Shown here piece after piece: positions 1-9,195 of a stretch of DNA of 64,000 nucleotides. The position numbers and the translations under genes were made by a program. This DNA is from Streptomyces sp. DHE7-1 (GTDB lineage: Bacteria > Actinomycetota > Actinomycetes > Streptomycetales > Streptomycetaceae): assembly GCA_016432725.1 (NCBI GenBank), contig JACJDG010000003.1, positions 7,594,001-7,658,000 on the forward strand, read 5' to 3'. Each line of letters opens with the position of its first letter. Positions within the stretch are counted from its first letter, which is position 1. The notes under the pieces were generated by a model, which worked only from the letters and a program-made list of their open reading frames with translations, was not told the DNA's origin and did no database searches.

Positions 1-56
1 ACAAGCAACTTGCTTACTACACTGACCCGTCGAACAACGGGTGAGGAAGGTAAGAA

Positions 57-461
57 ATGCGCCGACTCCTGCAGACCGCGTTGGCCGCCTCCGCGGCCGC
101 GCTGCTGAGCGTGGGGCTGACCACGTCCGCACACGCCGACGGCTCCAACGTGAGCATCTACACCTACAACCAGGCGGGCATGGCGACGTTCAAGCCGTAC
201 GGCGAGCATCTCCTCGTCAACGACCTGTCGGCCGACGGCTGGTCGGCCGTGGCCCGCCTCGAGGTGGAGGGTTACGGCACCTACTACTACTGGGACCGGC
301 AGGGCGCGGACGCGCCGGCGCGCGACGTCGACCTGTCGTTCGCCGAGGGCCACAGCGTCGCCCTGACGGCGTTCCTGGGCAAGTGGCAGGGCACCGCGGA
401 CGGCGGCATCGACTGGTCCAGCTACGACCACATGGTCGACTCCGTCCACACCACGACCTGA
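57..461 (+). CDS. Small secreted protein of unknown function
   Basis: A 134-residue protein with a clear Sec signal peptide: MRRLLQTALAASAAALL followed by a hydrophobic stretch and an AHA cleavage motif near residues 26-28. The mature part, about 106 residues, is rich in Tyr, Trp and acidic residues, has no cysteine, and resembles small beta-rich exported proteins of streptomycetes. A GAGGAAGGTAAGA sequence just upstream (about 41-54) supplies the ribosome binding site. I do not recognise the family. The next gene is on the opposite strand and converges on it, so it is probably transcribed alone. Confidence 0.75.
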   Translation: MRRLLQTALAASAAALLSVGLTTSAHADGSNVSIYTYNQAGMATFKPYGEHLLVNDLSADGWSAVARLEVEGYGTYYYWDRQGADAPARDVDLSFAEGHSVALTAFLGKWQGTADGGIDWSSYDHMVDSVHTTT

Positions 462-558
462 CCGAGGGCACCCGCGCCACCGGCCGTCGCCTCCGCCGCA
501 CGCGGGGCGACGGCCGCGTCCCACGACGCCCGGGTCCCGGCGCACTGAGCGGGACCGG

Positions 559-1035
559 TCACCGGCGGCCCTCCGGATCCTCCGCCGTCCCGCCCCCGCG
601 AACGGCGGGGGAGAGCCGGCCGCGCAGCCAGGCGGGATCGGGATTGACGTACGGGCGGCCCGCCATGACGACGGTCGGTACGGTCTCGTCGCCTCCGTTG
701 ACCGCCCGGACCTCCGCCGCTCCCGCCGGATCACGCCAGATGTCCACCCAGTGCAACCGGTCGGCGTCACGGCCCAGCCCGATCCGCAGCCGAAGGCAGT
801 ACTTGCAGCCGGGCCGCCAGTACACGATCGGCCGGCCGTCGACCGCGCCGCGACGCCGCGCCTCCTCCGCGCCGACCGGCCGGGGAAAGATCACCGGCGA
901 GTACACGACGGCCAGCAGCGCGAACCACACCAGGACCGGTGCGGCCGCGCCCGGGCCCCTGCCGAGGAACAGCCCGGTCGCGATCACCGCACCGCAGAGC
1001 CCGATCAGCGCCGGCACCGTCCAGCTTCTAGTCAT
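559..1035 (-). CDS. Membrane-anchored glutaredoxin-like protein
   Basis: A 158-residue protein starting at ATG 1035. Two hydrophobic segments lie near residues 6-25 and 31-48, followed by a cytoplasmic thioredoxin-fold domain. The motif WRPGCKYCLRLR is the CxxC redox centre of actinobacterial glutaredoxin/mycoredoxin-like proteins, and DETVPTVV is the cis-proline loop of the fold. Such proteins reduce mixed disulfides, probably with mycothiol in actinomycetes; that substrate is inferred from the family. The open frame extends further upstream, but the upstream residues are low-complexity Arg/Pro and do not look coding. It is divergent from the GNAT-AAA gene. Confidence 0.8.
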   Translation of the reverse strand: MTRSWTVPALIGLCGAVIATGLFLGRGPGAAAPVLVWFALLAVVYSPVIFPRPVGAEEARRRGAVDGRPIVYWRPGCKYCLRLRIGLGRDADRLHWVDIWRDPAGAAEVRAVNGGDETVPTVVMAGRPYVNPDPAWLRGRLSPAVRGGGTAEDPEGRR

Positions 1036-1205
1036 GAACACGCAGGCTATCGGCGCCCCGAGCGATCGCGGAACCCGGCGGCCCGCTGCTTCCCGCGGGC
1101 CAGGCGGCCCCGGCGCGGTCGCCCGGAGCGGCGCGGCCTGACTCGTCATCGTGCGCCCCCGCGGCGGACAATGGGATCTCCACGCCGAGCGAGGTGGTGG
1201 TGACG

Positions 1206-2486
1206 ATGCCCGTATGGCACCTGCGCGACTATCACGACGACGACCTCGACCAGGCCATCCAGATCTGGGACCAGAGCCGCGGGGCCGACGAGGACCGGGT
1301 CTTCCCGGTCTCCGAGGTGATGGCGGCGGCCAAGTCCGGGCAGACGGCGGTCGTCGCCGTGGTCGGTGAGGAGCTCGTGGGCATGGCCGTGGCGGAGTCC
1401 TACGCCAAGCGCGGCTGGATCCTCCTGGTGGCACTCGCCTCCCGCTGGCGCGAGCGCGGGATCGGCAGCGCCCTCGTCGCCGAGCTGGAACGGCGGCTGC
1501 GGGCGGCCGGAGTCCGCCACATCAGCGCGCTGCTGCCCGCCCACGCCGCGGGGACGAAGGCCCTGGCGAACTCCGGCTACCAGTCCCGCGACGATCTCAC
1601 CTACTTCGAGAAACTCGAACCGCCGGGCACCGCCGACGCCGACGTCCTCGCGGCCCTCGGCGGTCGCATGCTGCCCGAGGGGCTGTGGGACGCGATGGCG
1701 GGCATGGAGCGGGAGAAGCAGGTCATCGAGCGCCGTGTCGTGCTGCCGCTGACCGAGCCGGTGCTGGCCGACCGCTACGGCGTCGTCCCGCCGAAGGCGG
1801 TCATGCTGTTCGGCCCGCCCGGCACCGGGAAGACCAGCTTCGCCAAGGCCGTGGCCTCACGGCTCGGCTGGCCGTTCGTGGAGCTCTTCCCCTCCCGCCT
1901 CGCGGCCGACACCAGCGAAGGGCTGGCCGCGGCCCTGCGGGAGGTGTTCGCGGAACTGGCGGAACTGGACTCGGTCGTACTCTTCATCGACGAGGTCGAG
2001 GAGATCGCCGCCGTACGGTCCGGGAAGGCGGTCGACCCCGGACACGGGGTGACCAACGAACTGCTCAAGCTCATCCCCGTCTTCCGCGAGCACGACGCAC
2101 GCCTGCTGGCCTGTGCCACCAACTCGGTGCGCTCGCTCGACCCGGCCTTCCTCCGGCCGGGCCGGTTCGACTACGTCATTCCGATCGGCCCGCCGGACCC
2201 GACCGCCCGTTCCGCGATCTGGGCCCGCTATCTCAGATCCTCCGCCTCCGACTCCGTCGACCTGCCCCGGCTGGTGGAGGCCAGCAAGCTGTTCACCCCG
2301 GCCGACATCGAGTACGCGGCGCGCAAGGGTGCCCAGGCGGCGTTCGAACGGGAGGTCACCGAGCGCCAGGGCGGCCCGGCGACCACCGAGGACTACCTGA
2401 CCGCCATCGCCGACACCCGGCCGACGCTCACCGCCCGGGCGATCGAGGAGTTCACCGAGGACATCGACAAGCACAGCCGGCTCTGA
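1206..2486 (+). CDS. GNAT acetyltransferase fused to AAA+ ATPase
   Basis: About 426 residues. Residues 1-140 form a GNAT fold with the acetyl-CoA loop RERGIGS. Residues 150-420 form an AAA+ module: Walker A GPPGTGKT near residue 203, Walker B VVLFIDEVEE near residue 260, a sensor-1 asparagine in LLACATNS and the RPGRFDYV arginine-finger region. The AAA part resembles the FtsH/Cdc48/proteasomal-ATPase type. GTG codons at 1194, 1197 and 1200 are alternative starts; GAGG at 1191-1194 serves ATG 1206. The likely role is ATP-driven remodelling of a protein coupled to acetylation, but the target is unknown. It appears monocistronic. Confidence 0.8.
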   Translation: MPVWHLRDYHDDDLDQAIQIWDQSRGADEDRVFPVSEVMAAAKSGQTAVVAVVGEELVGMAVAESYAKRGWILLVALASRWRERGIGSALVAELERRLRAAGVRHISALLPAHAAGTKALANSGYQSRDDLTYFEKLEPPGTADADVLAALGGRMLPEGLWDAMAGMEREKQVIERRVVLPLTEPVLADRYGVVPPKAVMLFGPPGTGKTSFAKAVASRLGWPFVELFPSRLAADTSEGLAAALREVFAELAELDSVVLFIDEVEEIAAVRSGKAVDPGHGVTNELLKLIPVFREHDARLLACATNSVRSLDPAFLRPGRFDYVIPIGPPDPTARSAIWARYLRSSASDSVDLPRLVEASKLFTPADIEYAARKGAQAAFEREVTERQGGPATTEDYLTAIADTRPTLTARAIEEFTEDIDKHSRL

Positions 2487-2543
2487 GGAGGGTTCGGGCC
2501 CCTCGCTCGCCGGCCCTGGCCCCGGACGCCAAGGACGTCTAGT

Positions 2544-2565
2544 CTAGGTAGACCTACCTACCTAG
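2544..2565. promoter_or_regulatory. Palindromic operator for the adjacent TetR regulator
   Basis: A perfect inverted repeat with arms CTAGGTAG and CTACCTAG separated by ACCTAC, ending 11 bases before the ATG of the TetR gene. Its size and position fit an autoregulatory TetR-dimer site that would also control the coupled transporter. Binding is inferred. Confidence 0.7.
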
Positions 2566-2576
2566 TTTGGACGGCG

Positions 2577-3182
2577 ATGAGCGAGACCGAGACGAATCCC
2601 GCGACCCGTGGAAGGCGGCGTCCCGCCCGGGAGCGGCTGCTGCGGGCGGCGGCGCGGCGCTTCTACGCCGACGGAGTGGCGGCGACCGGCATCGACACGA
2701 TCACCGCCGAGGCCGGCGTCGCCAAGATGAGCCTGTACAACAACTTCTCCTCCAAGGCCGAGCTGGTCCGCGCCTACCTCGACGCCCGGCACGAGGAGTG
2801 GCTCGGTCTCTACCGGGCGCGGCTGGAGTCGGCCCGGGGGCCGCGGGACGGGGTCCTCGCGGTGTTCGACGCCTACGCGGACCACGCGGCGTTCGCGTAC
2901 GAGCGGGGCTTCCGCGGCTGCGGTCTGCTGAACGCCGCCGCCGAGCTGCCCGCCGGGGACGAGGGACGGGCCGTGGTCCGCGCCCACAAGGAGGAGGTCG
3001 AGCGACTGATCGCCGGGCACCTGGACGAGCTGCTGCCCGGCCGCCCCGACGAGGCCCGCCGGTCGGCCGAGCACCTGTCGTTCCTCCTGGAGGGGGCCAT
3101 GGCCCGCGCCGGCCTGGAGGGCGACGGCGAGCGCCTGCGACACGCCCGAGCCCTCGCGGCCGGCCTCCTGGACCGGCTGTGA
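2577..3182 (+). CDS. TetR-family transcriptional repressor
   Basis: A 201-residue regulator. The N-terminal helix-turn-helix is typical of TetR (RRFYADGVAATGIDTITAEA, then SLYNNFSSKAELVRAYL, residues about 25-65). The C-terminal part matches the ligand-binding domain of the TetR_C group that senses small organic molecules. The stop codon overlaps the GTG start of the next gene, an EamA-type transporter, so the two are probably translationally coupled. A 22-base palindrome just upstream is the probable operator, which suggests autoregulated control of an exporter by its substrate. The ligand is not predictable. Confidence 0.92.
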   Translation: MSETETNPATRGRRRPARERLLRAAARRFYADGVAATGIDTITAEAGVAKMSLYNNFSSKAELVRAYLDARHEEWLGLYRARLESARGPRDGVLAVFDAYADHAAFAYERGFRGCGLLNAAAELPAGDEGRAVVRAHKEEVERLIAGHLDELLPGRPDEARRSAEHLSFLLEGAMARAGLEGDGERLRHARALAAGLLDRL

Positions 3183-4177
3183 GGGGCGCCGGCCGCGCCC
3201 GGTCCGCGGGCACCGGGGCGCTGTGCGTACTGGCGGCCTCCGTGCTGTGGGGCACGACGGGGACCGCCGCCACCTTCGCTCCGGACGTCGGCCCCCTGGC
3301 CATCGGCGCCGTCGCCATGGGACTCGGCGGGCTCCTCCAGGCACTCGCCGCGGCGCGGCAGACCGCCCGCGACGCGCCCCGTCTGCGCGCCCGCCGCGGA
3401 ACCGTACTCCTCGGCGCCGCCTCGGTGGCCGTCTACCCGCTGGCCTTCTACAGCTCCATGCGGCTGGCCGGCGTCGCCGTGGGCACCGTGGTGTCGATCG
3501 GCACCGCCCCCCTGGCCTCGGCGCTGATCGAGCGGGTGGTGGACCGTCGCCGCCTCACGCGCCGCTGGATGCTCGCCGCCCTCCTCGGACTGTCCGGCAC
3601 GGTCCTGCTGTGCGTCGCGGAAGCCGCGCACGCCTCCGGCGGCGCGGGCCGGCGGTCCGTGGCCGCCATGCTGCTCGGGGTCGGTCTCGGACTCGTCGCC
3701 GCCGCGACCTACGCCCTGTACTCGTGGGCCGCGCACCGGCTGATCACCGGCGGGATCCCCTCGCGTGCGGCGATGGGCGCCGTGTTCGGCATCGGCGGCC
3801 TGCTCCTGGTCCCCGTCCTGCTGGCGACCGGCGCCCCGCTCGTGGCCTCGTGGTCCAACGCGGCCGTCGGCGTCTACATGGCGCTGGTCCCGATGTTCGC
3901 CGGCTACGTACTCTTCGGATGGGGGCTCGCACACGTACCGGCCAGCACGGCCACGACGCTGTCCCTGCTCGAACCGGCCGTCGCCGCCGTCCTCGCCGTC
4001 CTGGTCGTGGGCGAACGCCTCCCGGTGGCCGGCTGGTCCGGCATCGCGCTCGTCGTCATGTGCCTCGCCGTCCTCACCGCGCCGACAGGTGCCCGCCCCT
4101 TGGTGCGGGGCGAGCCGGCACACCCGGGCGACGCGCCCGCGCCCGCGCCGGCGCGGGCGCGCACCACCGGGGTCTGA
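3179..4177 (+). CDS. EamA/DMT-family transporter
   Basis: About 332 residues with ten predicted membrane helices and two EamA repeats, the drug/metabolite transporter (RhaT/YdcZ-like) architecture. The start is the GTG at 3179, which overlaps the TGA of the TetR gene in a GTGA junction; the protein then begins MRGAGRARS before the first helix (ALCVLAASVLWGTTG). The C terminus is a cytoplasmic Ala/Pro/Arg-rich tail. As the regulated partner of the TetR repressor it probably exports a toxic metabolite or amino acid. It converges on the phosphatase gene at 4208. Confidence 0.88.
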   Translation: MRGAGRARSAGTGALCVLAASVLWGTTGTAATFAPDVGPLAIGAVAMGLGGLLQALAAARQTARDAPRLRARRGTVLLGAASVAVYPLAFYSSMRLAGVAVGTVVSIGTAPLASALIERVVDRRRLTRRWMLAALLGLSGTVLLCVAEAAHASGGAGRRSVAAMLLGVGLGLVAAATYALYSWAAHRLITGGIPSRAAMGAVFGIGGLLLVPVLLATGAPLVASWSNAAVGVYMALVPMFAGYVLFGWGLAHVPASTATTLSLLEPAVAAVLAVLVVGERLPVAGWSGIALVVMCLAVLTAPTGARPLVRGEPAHPGDAPAPAPARARTTGV

Positions 4178-4207
4178 CCGGCCGAGGAGCCGGGGATGCC
4201 CGGAGGC

Positions 4208-6288
4208 TCACGACGCGAGGGGCTGGGCGCGGGCGATGAGCAGGGCGACGTCGTCGTGGCCGGTCGAGTGCCGCAGCCGCCGCAGGAGCCGGTCGCAGGT
4301 CTCCTCCACGGTGCGGCCAGGCTCCGCCAGCAGGCGCAGCAGCGCGTCGAGACGTTCGTCGATGGCGTCGTCGCGGGTCTCGATCAGGCCGTCGGTGTAG
4401 AGGACCAGCCGGTCGCCGGGCAGCAGCGTGAGGGTCGTGGTGTCGAAGGGGGCGCCGCCCACTCCCAGCGGAAGTCCGGTGGGCAGGTCCAGCAGCTCGG
4501 GCGGCCGCCCGTCCCGGATCAGGACCGGGGGCAGGTGCCCGGCGGAGGCCAGGTGGAGCCGGGTGCGCCGGGGGTCGTAGACGGCGTACAGGCAGGTCGC
4601 GATGTACGGGTCGAGCCCCAGGGTGATCCGGTCGAGGTGGGTGAGCACCCGGGCGGGGTCGAGGTCCAGATCGGCGAGGGTGGAGGTGGCGGTGCGCAGA
4701 CGGCCCATGGTGGTGGCGGCGTCGATGCCGCTGCCCATGACGTCTCCGACGGTGAGCACGGTGCGGTCGCCGTCGAGGGGGATCACGTCGTACCAGTCGC
4801 CGCCCACCTGGTTGAAGGCCTGGGCGGGCCGGTAGCGCGCGGCCACTTCCAGGCCCGGATGCCGGGACGGCAGCCGCGGGAGCAGGCTGCGCTGGAGGGT
4901 CTCGGCGGCGCTGCGGATGTGCTCGTGCAGAACGGCGTTGTCGATGCTCAGCGCGGCGGTGGAGGCGAGTTCGCAGGCCAGCGCGAGATCGTCCTCGTCG
5001 AACGGCTGGGGGTTGCGGGCGCGGGCCATGCCCATGACGCCGATGACGTTGTCGCGGGCGATGAGCGGGATGGCCATGTCGGTGTGCACGCCGGCCCGGG
5101 CGAGCAGACCCGCCTTCTCGGAGTCGGCGGCGATACGGCCGTGGCCGCCGCTGTCCACATGGGTGATCAGCAGGGGCTTGCGGGTGCGGACGCAGTGGGC
5201 CGCCGGGTGGTCGGCGTGGTACGTGGTGAGGGAGCCGGGCGGGACGATCGCCCCGGCGGCGTCGGTGGGGTAGGCGGTCTTGACCGCCATGGCGCGGAAC
5301 TGCGCGAGATCCTCGCCCAGTTCCGCCCGGCCCGTCTGCAGTACGGAGTCCAGCAGGTCCACCGCGACCATGTCGGCCAGGCCCGGCACCACGACGTCGG
5401 CCAGCTCCCGGGCCGTCCGCTCCACCTCCAGGGTCGTGCCGATGCGAGCGGAACCGTTCGCCATCAGCCGCAGCCGCTGCTGCGCCCGGTCGGCTCTGCG
5501 GGCGGCCTGGTAGCGGTCGGTGACGTCGATGACCACGTTGGCGATGCCCAGTACGCGCCCGTGCGTGTCCTCCAGCCGGTACAGCGAGACCGCCCAGGCG
5601 TGGTCGTTGTCCGGGTCGGCGGCGGTTCGGCCCACCACCTGCCGGTCCACCATGGGCGCACCGGTCGCCAGGACCTCCCGCATCGCGGACTCGGCACTGC
5701 GGAACGGATCCCCGGGCAGGACGTCCCGGAACCTCCGGCCGACGTGCTCGGCCTCGGGCAACCCGTGCATCTGGGCCATCGCCGGGTTGACCGCCAGGTA
5801 CCGCAGGTCGTTGTCCAGCACGGACAGCCCGACCGGTGCCTGGGTGACCAGCCGGGTGGACAGGGCCACCTTGCGCTCCACCTGCCGCAGTGTGGCCCGG
5901 TCGGTGGCGAGCCCCAGGGCGTAGTGGTCGCCCAGGTGATCGGTCAGCCGCATGTTGCGGAACTCCACCATCCGGGTCCGGCCGTCCTTGTGCCGCACGG
6001 GGAACGCCCCGCCCAGCCCCGGCCCGACTCCATCACCTCGGCGAAGAGCGTGATCGCCGCGTCGCGGTGCTCGGGGTGCAGGAGCAGCGGGGCCGCGTAC
6101 TGTCCGACGGCTTCCTCCCCGGTGTAGCCGAACAGCTCCTCGGCCTGCGGGCTCCACATGTCGATCCGGCCGTCGGCCTCCACCAGGACCGCCGCTACAC
6201 CGAGCAGGTCCAGCAATCCGCTCGGCTCCGCGAAGGCGCTCTCCGCGCGCTCCGTCGCCCACTGCGGGCGCTGCTCGGCTCGGCTCAT
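4208..6288 (-). CDS. PAS-PAS-GAF-SpoIIE protein phosphatase (frameshifted)
   Basis: A sensor-phosphatase of about 693 residues once a break is repaired. From ATG 6288 the order is PAS (LGVAAVLVEADGRIDMWSP), a second PAS (TQAPVGLSVLDNDLRYLAVN), a GAF domain and a PP2C/SpoIIE domain with metal-binding motifs GGDWYDVIPLDGD, GDVMGSGIDAATT, YTDGLIETRDD and HDDVALLI. Proteins of this class dephosphorylate STAS anti-sigma antagonists. The frame changes at a C run at 6007-6010; adding one base restores continuity between the first PAS and the segment FPVRHKDGRTRM. GGGAG precedes the start. It is probably intact in the organism. Confidence 0.85.
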
Positions 6289-6459
6289 CGGCCCCGCTCC
6301 CTTCCTCGCCGCGGCGCCACCTCTATCAGCAGAGCACGTGCGGAGGCCGCCCGCCGCCTCCACCGCCCCGCCGACGGTGCGCCCGAGCGTGCCACCCCAC
6401 CGGGCCGGGCCCGGGGAAGGCCGCCGCGCCACGGAGCCACCACGGCACATCCATCATGC

Positions 6460-7398
6460 TCACAGCCGGAACAGCTTCGCCGCGTTGTCGTGACACACCG
6501 CCCGCAGCCACTCCTCGCCGAGATCCAGCCGTTCCAGGGCGTACAACTGGTGCGCGTACGCGTACGGGATGTTGGGGAAGTCCGAGCCGAGCAGGACACG
6601 GTCCCCGAGCCCGGCGAGCCTGGGCAGGGCCCGGCGCGGAAACGGCATGAGCTCCTCGGTGAAGTCGGTGAACGCCATCGTCGTGTCCAGCCGCACCTCC
6701 TCGTACCGCTCCGCGAGACGGAGGAACTCCTCGTACTCGGGCATCCCCAGATGCGCGACGATCAGCCTGAGCCCCGGATGCCGCGCCAGTACCCGCGCGA
6801 TCGGCCCGGGACCGGTGTACGCGCCCGGCGCGGGCCCGGAACCGCAGTGGATCACCACGGGAACCTGGGCCTCGGCCAGCGCACCCCAGGCCGGCTGGAG
6901 CAGCGCGTCGGCCGGATCGTACGCTCCGACCTGCACATGCGCCTTGAACACGCGGGCGCCCGCCTCGACCGCCTCACGGACGTAGCTCTCGACGCCCGGC
7001 TCGGGGAAGAGCGTGGCGGTGTGCAGGCAGTCGGGGGTGCGGCGGGCGAAGTCGGCCGCCCAGCCGTTCAGCCACCGGGCCATTCCGGGCTTGTGCGGGT
7101 AGAGCATCGCCGTGAAGGCCCGGACACCGAACCGGCGCAGCAGGGAGGTCCGTTCCCGCTCCGCCTTCCGGTAGGCGATCGGCCACTCCAGCCCGGCGGT
7201 CAGGGGTCCCTGGGTGTCGAAGTAGTCCCAGACCTTGTGCAGGACCCGTTCGGGCATGAAGTGGGTGTGGACGTCGATCAGTCCCGGAAGGCCGAGCCGG
7301 CCCCAGAAGCGCCGGACTTCCGCGGCCTCGTCCGCGCCGGCGTCACTGGTGGAGCCCGGCGAACCGGCGGCCCCGGCAGGCGTGTGGTGATCACTCAT
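6460..7398 (-). CDS. Amidohydrolase-2 family metal-dependent hydrolase
   Basis: A 312-residue TIM-barrel hydrolase beginning at ATG 7398. The metal-binding HxH motif is seen in GLIDVHTHFMPE, with later conserved positions in VVIHCGSG, LIVAHLGMPEYEEF and LLGSDFPNIP. This is the amidohydrolase-2 (ACMSD/decarboxylase-like) branch, whose members decarboxylate or hydrolyse aromatic or lactone substrates. The exact substrate cannot be told. It is transcribed divergently from a degraded transporter fragment. Confidence 0.85.
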   Translation of the reverse strand: MSDHHTPAGAAGSPGSTSDAGADEAAEVRRFWGRLGLPGLIDVHTHFMPERVLHKVWDYFDTQGPLTAGLEWPIAYRKAERERTSLLRRFGVRAFTAMLYPHKPGMARWLNGWAADFARRTPDCLHTATLFPEPGVESYVREAVEAGARVFKAHVQVGAYDPADALLQPAWGALAEAQVPVVIHCGSGPAPGAYTGPGPIARVLARHPGLRLIVAHLGMPEYEEFLRLAERYEEVRLDTTMAFTDFTEELMPFPRRALPRLAGLGDRVLLGSDFPNIPYAYAHQLYALERLDLGEEWLRAVCHDNAAKLFRL

Positions 7399-7506
7399 GC
7401 CGCCCACGATCGGCCCTGCCGACCGCGCGGGTCCACCCCCGCCGCGGCGCGAACCCCTGCGCATCGCGTCGCCGCCGAGACCGAGGGCTCTCCGCGAGAT
7501 CTCACA

Positions 7507-7704
7507 TCGTGGTACTTGCTTTCCGGAAGGCAGGACGAGTCACCCTGGCTCGTCGGCGTCTACCTCTCCGTCATGGCCGTGCTGACGCTGATCGCGCTGT
7601 TCCTCGGTGAGGAGACCAAGGACGTCTCCCTGGAGGACGGCGAGAGCGCCTCCACGGAGGAGGGCGTCCGCGCCCCGGTCGCCTCCTCCACGGCCGCCCC
7701 GTAG
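7507..7704 (+). pseudogene. C-terminal remnant of an MHS-type MFS transporter
   Basis: The frame ending at 7704 encodes the last transmembrane helix of a metabolite:proton symporter (SPWLVGVYLSVMAVLTLIAL) followed by the cytoplasmic tail FLGEETKDVSLED typical of MHS-family transporters. Nothing upstream in this frame encodes the other eleven helices: the preceding bases overlap the divergent amidohydrolase start region. I read it as a decayed remnant left by deletion. A GC-rich hairpin follows. Confidence 0.6.
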
Positions 7705-7737
7705 ATCCGGCACCTTCTTCGGCCCGGGCGCCACTCC

Positions 7738-7772
7738 CGGCCCCGGCCCCGCTTCCCGGCGGGCCGGGGCCG
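7738..7772. terminator. GC-rich hairpin terminator
   Basis: Perfect 12-base arms CGGCCCCGGCCC and GGGCCGGGGCCG around an 11-base loop, just after the transporter remnant. No T-tract follows, as is usual for Streptomyces terminators. Its survival supports the idea that a complete transporter gene once ended here. Confidence 0.6.
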
Positions 7773-7891
7773 TCGTCCGCCCGCCCTTCGCGCCGGATTG
7801 AGGGACCGCCGGGCGGGCAGGCGGACGTCACGACGGCGGAACCAGGGCGGGTCGCCGCATCCGCCGGGGCGACCAGGGAGAGTGGGCAGGG

Positions 7892-8536
7892 ATGACGCGG
7901 GAGACGATCGCGGCGTCGGAGGAATCGTCCGGTCCGGCCGGCCGGGGTGACGCCCCGACTCCGCCGCTGCGGCCGGGCGGGTACGATCCGGGCGACTACG
8001 CCGAACTCGTCGTGCGCAGCGCCGAGGACGCCGGGGTGTCGGCGCTGCTGCTGATGGGCGTGCTGCACAACGAGGCGTACAAGCCGCACCATCCGCTGCT
8101 GGAGCGGATGTGGCACTGGTGGAAGTCCGAAGCCTCCTTCGGCGTCGCCAACATGCACCAGGCGACCTTCGAACAGGTGCGCAGTGCGCACGGGCTGACG
8201 GGCCGGTGGGAGGACCTGCGCGACGATCCCGCCTTCGCCGTGCGGGCGGCCGCCCTCCACCTGAAGGACCTCGACCGGTGCCTGCCGCGGCGGCATGTGC
8301 GCCGCTACCGCCGGGACGAACTCCTCGCCCTCGGCTACAACGCCGGTGAGCGCAACATGCTGGCCTTCGCCCGGGGCGTGCCCCCGGGCCCCATGGCCCG
8401 GTCCTATCTCCGCCGCCTGCGGGCCAACCGCCACCGGTCGGCCGAGGCCCTCGCGTCGTTCGCCGGCCGGGGCACCGCGGCGTCCGGGGCCTCCAAGGAG
8501 GCGCCGATCAGGGAGAATCGGGCAAACGGGGTATAA
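7892..8536 (+). CDS. Lysozyme/transglycosylase-like protein
   Basis: A 214-residue protein without a recognisable signal peptide. The central part (residues about 35-160) resembles a goose-lysozyme/SLT transglycosylase fold: GVSALLLMGVLHNEAYKP carries a candidate catalytic Glu, followed by ASFGVANMHQATFE, which matches the SxGxxQxxPxT-type motif, and the helix AVRAAALHLKDLD. The C-terminal 50 residues are Arg-rich and low complexity. It probably acts on peptidoglycan or a related glycan, but the lack of an export signal makes that uncertain. The next gene, a hemerythrin, starts 66 bases downstream. Confidence 0.6.
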   Translation: MTRETIAASEESSGPAGRGDAPTPPLRPGGYDPGDYAELVVRSAEDAGVSALLLMGVLHNEAYKPHHPLLERMWHWWKSEASFGVANMHQATFEQVRSAHGLTGRWEDLRDDPAFAVRAAALHLKDLDRCLPRRHVRRYRRDELLALGYNAGERNMLAFARGVPPGPMARSYLRRLRANRHRSAEALASFAGRGTAASGASKEAPIRENRANGV

Positions 8537-8602
8537 GGAGTATCCCTGACGAGGGTGCGGGTAACGGGATGTGAAAGTCACTCCGACAAGGAGGCGCATC
8601 CC

Positions 8603-9100
8603 ATGACGCCGACTCAGGATGTCGTCGAGATGATCCTCGAGGATCACCGCACGATGGAAGATCTGCTCCGCCTGATGCGCAGCACGGAGGCCGACCGCCA
8701 GAGCGCGCTCCACGACTTCGCGCACCTGATGATCGCGCACGGTGAGGCCGAGAGGGCCTCGGTCCACCCTGTTCTGCTGTCCTTCGAGGACGCCGACACC
8801 GTCGAGCACGTCGAGGCCGCGCACCAGGAAGCCGTCAAGGTGCTCTTCGCACTCCTCCAGGTGCGCCGGATCGGCTCAGCCGAATGGGACTGGAGGCTCC
8901 AGCAGTTGGCCTCCGTCACCGCCCGGCACACGGACGCGGAGGAGCGCACCCTGGTCAACCGGGTACGGCAGAGCCTCAGTCAACGGTGCCGGGAGGAGCT
9001 GGGCGCCGGTTTCGCCAGGACGGAGGCCGAGTTGCTGTCGGCACGATGCGGCAGCGTCGCCAACGTGCACCGCATGGTCCACGACGCCGCACCCGCGTGA
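8603..9100 (+). CDS. Hemerythrin HHE cation-binding domain protein
   Basis: A 165-residue protein with two HHE-type helical pairs: MILEDHRTMEDLL, FAHLMIAHGEAE, HVEAAHQEA and VTARHTDAEERTL supply the His and Glu ligands of a di-iron site. Actinobacterial proteins of this type are thought to sense or store oxygen/NO or to protect against oxidative stress. A strong AAGGAGG at 8588-8594 fixes the start at ATG 8603 rather than the upstream GTG at 8555. It is probably co-transcribed with the following DUF2267 gene, a pairing common in streptomycetes. Confidence 0.88.
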   Translation: MTPTQDVVEMILEDHRTMEDLLRLMRSTEADRQSALHDFAHLMIAHGEAERASVHPVLLSFEDADTVEHVEAAHQEAVKVLFALLQVRRIGSAEWDWRLQQLASVTARHTDAEERTLVNRVRQSLSQRCREELGAGFARTEAELLSARCGSVANVHRMVHDAAPA

Positions 9101-9195
9101 TGTCGCGGCTGCTTCGTGAGGACCGGGCGACCGGGCCGTCCCGGCCGCCGCGGAGAACGGAACCACGCCCGGGGGAACCACGACAGGAGGCTGTC

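Noticed and set aside
41..1141. Long forward frame over 41-1141
   Set aside because: The translation is Arg/Pro/Gly-rich low complexity and shadows the real secreted protein (57-461) and the minus-strand glutaredoxin-like gene.
2567..3178. Longer N terminus for the EamA transporter
   Set aside because: That part is the TetR gene read in another frame; the transporter begins at the GTG at 3179.
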